64,000 nt of DNA from Takakia lepidozioides (Eukaryota > Streptophyta > Takakiopsida > Takakiales > Takakiaceae): NCBI GenBank assembly GCA_030704615.1, contig CM060733.1:30814001-30878000 (forward strand), in the 5' to 3' direction. The translations under genes were made by a program, and so were the position numbers. Below the pieces are notes generated by a model. It did no database searches. It had not been told where the DNA came from and was given only the letters and a program-made list of their open reading frames with translations. Of this stretch, positions 63,401-64,000 are shown one piece after another; positions within the stretch are counted from its first letter, which is position 1; every line of letters starts with the position of its first letter.

Positions 63401-64000
63401 CGAAACTCTCTGGCGGCCATTACCCTGGCGACGAAACCTCCTTCTCGCTCCTTGTCCAGCACCATGTTCAGCCTACACAGTTGAATAAGAGAAAAACAAA
63501 AGAATGGCTCATTGAAGGAGCAGTAAACCCATGCACTGAGCGATTTCTTGACCATAATGGGCAAGATTTGCTGAGATAACAAAGAACAGAAGGGCTCATA
63601 GCTGCTCAGTTGCGGGTACACGCAGTAATTGCAGTCTGCCTTTACAGAAAAAAGGATGGACCATCTTCTCAGTCCAATGGATCTAAATTGTTAACCACTG
63701 GCAGGTGGGAGTCCTCCTCATTTGAAAGCTGTGCTACATCATAATGCAAGTATTGGGATAAGAGATTGTTTCCCTCCTGAGATCAGGTGAGTTTACCTTC
63801 TTACGTTCTTCTCTTTCCCGTTTGATGTCCACTTGATAGTATATGTGTCCGAGTCCGAGTGATAATCGACCACTTCACATGGAGCCCACATAAAACTGCC
63901 ATCATTGGCATACCATTTGGATCTTGCAAGAGGTCCTGGCTCACCTTTTGCACGTGCCTTTTGGAACACATTTTCAGAAAGAAAAATTCGTTTCCTTGCA
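20708..64000 (-). CDS. Axonemal inner-arm dynein heavy chain, DNAH3/7/12 type (47 exons in window, 5' end beyond the window)
   Basis: This is a microtubule motor of the sperm flagellum; single-headed inner-arm heavy chains of this clade set waveform. About 3,980 residues are encoded here against roughly 4,000-4,100 for the family, so only the extreme N-terminus is missing. The order is complete: tail, linker, AAA1-4, stalk with microtubule-binding domain, AAA5-6, C-terminal domain. AAA1 keeps [10 protein letters not shown] and the Walker B CFDEFNRI. All 46 introns are GT-AG and phases agree at each junction, with no stop or frameshift, so the gene looks functional. The DNAH3/7/12 call rests on AAA5 to C-terminal segments such as [36 protein letters not shown] and [11 protein letters not shown], which fit that clade better than DNAH1 or DNAH6. 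Exon limits are given in the domain entries. Confidence 0.95.
21300..22020 (-). mobile_element. LINE-B, 5'-truncated copy with zinc-knuckle C-terminus
   Basis: On the minus strand the sequence encodes [21 protein letters not shown] (a Cys/His knuckle near the LINE protein C-terminus), then the family's conserved non-coding end. It lies in the intron between dynein exons 46 and 47. The frame is interrupted, so it is a relic. Next to it, at about 22005-22075, is a LINE-A 3' end in the same orientation. Confidence 0.75.
22514..23164. other. Dynein intron, no repeat recognised
   Basis: This 651-base intron between exons 45 and 46 shows no LINE, LTR or terminal-inverted-repeat element that I recognise. 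Confidence 0.5.
24643..24762 (-). repeat. LINE-A 3'-end fragment
   Basis: A degenerate copy of the LINE-A end (GAAAT-like tail, then a block ending CTTATGGGACAAGAG and GCAGCCCAAAAACA) lies in the intron between exons 42 and 43, directly next to the start of that intron on the exon 42 side. Confidence 0.6.
25012..26589 (-). CDS. Dynein heavy chain: AAA6 (exons 40-42)
   Basis: Exons: 26262-26589, 25664-26002, 25012-25296. AAA6 does not bind nucleotide but closes the ring. Landmarks are [49 protein letters not shown] and [15 protein letters not shown]. The gap between exons 40 and 41 (26003-26261) holds nothing I recognise. Confidence 0.9.
26800..26835 (+). repeat. LINE-B terminal fragment
   Basis: ACGGCAAACAACGTCTTATG plus the following GAGTACAATCTCT matches the LINE-B end, in plus orientation, within the intron between exons 39 and 40. 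Only the last 30 or so bases remain. Confidence 0.6.
26945..30468 (-). CDS. Dynein heavy chain: AAA5 to start of AAA6 (exons 36-39)
   Basis: Exons: 30076-30468, 29187-29459, 27825-28004, 26945-27183. They carry [12 protein letters not shown] at the end of the stalk, [75 protein letters not shown] and [14 protein letters not shown]. These long conserved stretches are the best evidence for the DNAH3/7/12 grouping. No residue at a known key position looks altered. Confidence 0.9.
28005..29186 (-). repeat. Dynein intron with a LINE-B 3' fragment (28446-28630)
   Basis: The LINE-B terminal block is visible on the minus strand from about 28446 to 28630 (TTGTGGCCATAGACCCCGTG onward, then a segment with TTTTCCAGATATCCTCTAGA). 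The rest of the intron is unassigned. Confidence 0.6.
29945..30005 (-). repeat. Diverged LINE-B terminal fragment
   Basis: GCTGTAGCTTTGTGGCCATA with flanking TGTACTCA resembles the LINE-B end in the intron between exons 36 and 37. It is more diverged than the other copies. Confidence 0.45.
30469..31268. other. Dynein intron, no repeat recognised
   Basis: This 800-base intron between exons 35 and 36 contains no recognised element. Confidence 0.5.
31269..32966 (-). CDS. Dynein heavy chain: stalk coiled coil and microtubule-binding domain (exons 32-35)
   Basis: Exons: 32721-32966, 32134-32268, 31650-31922, 31269-31457. Exon 32 is the outgoing helix of the stalk (Glu/Ala/Lys-rich heptads). Exons 33 and 34 hold the microtubule-binding tip, including [19 protein letters not shown] and [19 protein letters not shown]. 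Exon 35 is the returning helix, strongly coiled-coil with repeated Leu-Glu-Lys patterning. The donor after exon 33 is GTCATC, weaker than most in this gene. Confidence 0.9.
32967..33658 (-). repeat. Dynein intron with stacked LINE-A tails (33063-33345)
   Basis: Three LINE-A tail starts follow each other (about 33063, 33104 and 33140), each with a GAAAT-type pentamer run followed by GGTACTTTAT or a close variant. Only the third continues into the full hairpin block AAGCTCATAGAGCTT and upstream LINE sequence. Successive insertions into older tails explain this best. Confidence 0.7.
33659..36415 (-). CDS. Dynein heavy chain: AAA4 and stalk base (exons 28-31)
   Basis: Exons: 36118-36415, 35902-36018, 34422-34706, 33659-33871. 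The AAA4 loop is GFGGGGRQS, with Arg in place of the Walker A Lys; inner-arm relatives often have Arg here, so this is not a lesion by itself. [19 protein letters not shown] and [14 protein letters not shown] mark the rest of AAA4. Exon 31 leads into the coiled coil with [13 protein letters not shown]. The intron between exons 29 and 30 contains several nested LINE-A copies. Confidence 0.9.
34015..34310 (-). repeat. Stacked LINE-A 3' ends
   Basis: At least four pentamer tails with ACTTTATA blocks occur in 300 bases of the intron between exons 30 and 31. Two continue into LINE-A sequence, one with the AAGCTCAAAGAGCTT hairpin. All point in the minus direction. Confidence 0.7.
34707..35901 (-). 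mobile_element. Three nested LINE-A copies
   Basis: The intron between exons 29 and 30 is almost entirely LINE-A. Copies start at about 34858, 35122 and 35686 (3' tails), all minus strand. The middle copy runs to about 35680 and encodes part of the C-terminus: [20 protein letters not shown], then [15 protein letters not shown], a Cys/His knuckle after the reverse transcriptase. Stops and frameshifts show these are dead copies. Confidence 0.8.
36848..39601 (-). CDS. Dynein heavy chain: AAA3 (exons 24-27)
   Basis: Exons: 39495-39601, 39097-39263, 38585-38798, 36848-37245. AAA3 is a regulatory ATPase site. Its Walker A GPTGTGKT is split between exon 23 (ending 42242) and exon 24, 2.6 kb apart. 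Walker B is [30 protein letters not shown] and [21 protein letters not shown] are family hallmarks. The 3' end of exon 26 was set at 38585 because the longer form keeps the usual spacing to the following helix; an alternative donor after the two Trp codons is possible. Confidence 0.9.
37246..38584 (-). mobile_element. Four LINE-A 3' fragments in the intron between exons 26 and 27
   Basis: Tails begin at about 37289, 37591, 37836 and 37898. Each shows the pentamer run, the ACTTTATAACGTCCGCGG-like block or a variant, and the AAGCTC...GAGCTT hairpin. The last copy extends to about 38235 and includes diverged Cys/His knuckle coding sequence. All are minus strand. Confidence 0.75.
39602..42241 (-). 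mobile_element. Intron inside the AAA3 Walker A: LINE-B fragment, LINE-A reverse transcriptase relic, LINE-A tails
   Basis: From about 39875 to 40470 lies a LINE-B 3' part on the minus strand, with a decayed [21 protein letters not shown] knuckle. From about 40680 to 42020 lies the longest LINE-A body in the window: [20 protein letters not shown], then the catalytic [11 protein letters not shown] at about 41690-41720, the thumb and downstream regions, ending near EDRLCPVCA. The frame is broken several times. Between the two LINE pieces, 40628-40685 is a short tandem array of a GGTGATTGATT unit. Two LINE-A tails finish the intron (about 42060-42232). Confidence 0.8.
42242..45510 (-). CDS. Dynein heavy chain: AAA2 and start of AAA3 (exons 21-23)
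   Basis: Exons: 45204-45510, 44453-44767, 42242-43130. The AAA2 nucleotide loop reads GYSYGAKTE rather than a full Walker A, keeping Lys-Thr but losing the usual Gly spacing. Degenerate AAA2 loops are common in this clade, where the site binds rather than hydrolyses nucleotide. [30 protein letters not shown] and [13 protein letters not shown] follow. The 889-base exon 23 is the longest in the gene and ends one base into the second Gly of the AAA3 Walker A. Confidence 0.9.
43131..44452. other. Dynein intron, A-rich, no element recognised
   Basis: The stretch 43500-43960 is strongly purine-rich on the plus strand (many AAAG and GGAA runs), giving open frames of low-complexity basic peptides that I do not believe are genes. 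No LINE tail is present. Confidence 0.5.
45511..47169 (-). repeat. Intron with LINE-A tails, a LINE-B end and a small MITE
   Basis: LINE-A 3' ends occupy about 45588-45890 and 45878-46050 (minus). A LINE-B end lies at about 46312-46440 (minus). A 125-bp element with terminal inverted repeats is at 46604-46728. The remaining 440 bases hold nothing I recognise. Confidence 0.65.
46604..46728. mobile_element. Small MITE with long terminal inverted repeats, TA flanks
   Basis: The left arm contains TTTCCATCTACACCCACT and the right arm the complementary AGTGGGTGTAGATGGAAA. The outer ends are AGGGTTCC and GGCACCCC. Both sides are flanked by TA (46602-46603 and 46729-46730), as in Tc1/mariner-derived (Stowaway-like) MITEs. 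There is no coding capacity. Confidence 0.6.
47170..48789 (-). CDS. Dynein heavy chain: AAA1, main ATPase site (exons 18-20)
   Basis: Exons: 48611-48789, 48103-48275, 47170-47471. AAA1 hydrolyses the ATP that drives motility. The Walker [14 protein letters not shown] is complete but encoded across an intron, with the split in the Gly codon before Thr-Gly-Lys. Walker B is [10 protein letters not shown]. The sensor segment [20 protein letters not shown] is intact. With every key residue present, this motor should be catalytically active. Confidence 0.95.
47472..48102. other. Dynein intron, no repeat recognised
   Basis: This 631-base intron between exons 19 and 20 has no recognised element. Confidence 0.5.
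48969..57477 (-). CDS. Dynein heavy chain: linker region (exons 8-17)
   Basis: Exons: 57375-57477, 56626-56760, 56127-56324, 55750-56016, 55311-55475, 54243-54497, 51749-52032, 49937-50165, 49589-49813, 48969-49111. This is the DHC_N2 linker, the lever that swings across the AAA ring in the power stroke. Landmarks include [61 protein letters not shown] and [16 protein letters not shown], all in family order. The intron between exons 13 and 14 (52033-54242) holds both TRIM copies. Confidence 0.9.
50166..51748. repeat. Intron where LINE-A copies change orientation
   Basis: LINE-A ends at about 50380-50560 and 50590-50680 lie on the minus strand. Those at about 51380-51480 and 51480-51700 lie on the plus strand (CCCATAAGCTCTTTGAGCTT, then the TTTCAT tail). 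Between them, 50800-51370 on the plus strand contains decayed coding-like sequence (for example [19 protein letters not shown]) that may be an older retroelement; I cannot name it. Confidence 0.65.
52266..52337 (-). other. tRNA-like cloverleaf in TRIM copy 2
   Basis: The same 72-nt fold on the minus strand, with all stems preserved and the same C at position 33. Its retention in an older, interrupted copy shows that it belongs to the family and is not a chance feature of one insertion. Confidence 0.8.
52523..52943. repeat. 421-base insert in the TRIM 5' LTR, with internal repeats
   Basis: The insert contains repeated motifs AAGCTCTCC (or TTCTCC), TTTGCTCTCACACCA and GACAGTGCTCAATAGT-like units two or three times, so it looks like a partly tandem array. 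It has no coding frame and I found no clear terminal repeats or target duplication. Origin unknown. Confidence 0.5.
53388..53459 (+). other. tRNA-like cloverleaf with Pol III A and B boxes inside the 5' LTR
   Basis: 72 nt fold as a class I tRNA. Acceptor arms GGACGGG and CCCGACC make 6 of 7 pairs, with one A-A mismatch. The D arm is GCTC-AGTGGTA-GAGC, the variable region AGGTC, and the T arm CTAGG-TTCAATC-CCTAG with perfect pairing. The discriminator is A. The A box (TAGCTCAGTGGTAGAGC) and B box (GGTTCAATCCC) are near consensus. The anticodon arm is abnormal: stem CCCCA/GGGGG has an end mismatch and loop CCGGAAT has C at position 33 instead of U. The formal anticodon GGA would mean Ser, but the short variable region is not that of tRNA-Ser. 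I read it as a co-opted tRNA-derived promoter, not a decoding tRNA. Confidence 0.85.
53608..53679 (+). other. tRNA-like cloverleaf inside the 3' LTR
   Basis: Identical to the 5' LTR cloverleaf except for A instead of G at position 34 of the loop (53640). Stems, A box and B box are unchanged. Confidence 0.85.
53701..54242. other. Rest of the intron: AAGCTT-rich stretch
   Basis: Between about 53848 and 53935 the hexamer AAGCTT and its variants recur many times in both directions, giving many small hairpins. The remainder is unassigned intron. Confidence 0.45.
54498..55310. other. Dynein intron, no repeat recognised
   Basis: This 813-base intron between exons 12 and 13 contains no recognised element, apart from a 20-odd-base direct repeat around ACATCATATGACTTTGATTT at about 54776-54832. 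Confidence 0.45.
57775..64000 (-). CDS. Dynein heavy chain: N-terminal tail (exons 1-7)
   Basis: Exons: 63797-64000 (open at the window end), 63379-63472, 63011-63288, 60011-60265, 58833-59325, 58113-58274, 57775-57977. The first two encode a compact module, [20 protein letters not shown] through [14 protein letters not shown], which looks like a small beta-barrel, Tudor- or SH3-like; this is an impression, not a match. The tail then continues with helical sequence that would carry light or intermediate chains and dock the arm to the doublet. Exon 4 ends in a split Val codon (GT|G), fixed by the frame of exon 5. The introns around exon 4 are large and hold LINE-B remains. Confidence 0.8.
58275..58832 (+). 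repeat. Dynein intron with an isolated (ATTTC)n tail
   Basis: CATTTCATTTCATTTCATTT at about 58339-58358 is the LINE-A type tail in plus orientation, but the hairpin block in front of it is missing. The rest of the intron is unassigned. Confidence 0.45.
59326..60010. other. Dynein intron, possible decayed coding sequence
   Basis: The minus strand at about 59580-59765 can be read as [19 protein letters not shown] and following residues, which looks protein-like and may derive from a retroelement. I found no family for it. No LINE-A or LINE-B end is present. Confidence 0.3.
60266..63010 (+). mobile_element. 2.7-kb intron with the largest LINE-B relic (60511-62140) and LINE-A ends
   Basis: CT repeats at about 60412-60440 and a LINE-B terminal block (60441-60510) precede a longer LINE-B copy. 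That copy encodes, on the plus strand, [57 protein letters not shown] and the catalytic FVDDF of a reverse transcriptase (60638-61174). After a frameshift come the connection region (to 61490) and the [21 protein letters not shown] knuckle (61628-61984), and the terminal block ends near 62140. Further LINE-A ends lie at about 62445-62580 and 62660-62720 (plus). A (TTTC)n run sits at about 62418-62442. The element is dead. Confidence 0.8.

Overview
The window is nuclear DNA of a land plant. Its genes are split by GT-AG introns, and two of the encoded proteins carry plastid-type N-terminal leaders. One gene is an almost complete axonemal dynein heavy chain, which only plants with flagellated sperm keep (bryophytes, lycophytes, ferns, cycads, Ginkgo). 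Flowering plants and conifers are therefore very unlikely. The repeat-stuffed introns fit a fern, lycophyte or gymnosperm better than a compact moss genome, but I cannot name the species from sequence alone.

Layout. 1-2034 is non-coding and becomes GC-rich towards the first gene. 2035-12296 (+) is a PGAP1-type GPI inositol-deacylase in 18 inferred exons. 13403-14197 (+) is an intronless PsbP-domain thylakoid-lumen protein. 16797-18257 (-) is the small subunit of isopropylmalate isomerase in two exons. 18258-20707 is intergenic and holds two inverted copies of a 333-bp PIF/Harbinger-like MITE. 20708-64000 (-) is a single-headed inner-arm dynein heavy chain of the DNAH3/7/12 type. I placed 47 exons by hand; their splice phases agree at every junction and they encode about 3,980 residues. 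Only the extreme N-terminus lies beyond base 64000.

The dynein introns (about 31 kb) carry most of the window's repeats. Two LINE families dominate. LINE-A has a conserved 3' hairpin and a (TTCAT)n tail. LINE-B ends in a fixed block followed by a CT-rich run. The most unusual item is a tiny LTR element (a TRIM) at 53336-53700. It has 145-bp LTRs, a 5-bp target duplication, a tRNA-Met primer site and a purine tract, and a 72-nt tRNA cloverleaf with Pol III A and B boxes inside each LTR. A second copy at 52245-53015 interrupts a LINE-A copy and has itself been interrupted by another insert.

The four protein genes share no pathway: ER GPI-anchor remodelling, thylakoid lumen, plastid leucine synthesis and sperm motility. 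I see no functional clustering. All exon limits come from reading translations and splice sites by eye, with no alignment or transcript data.
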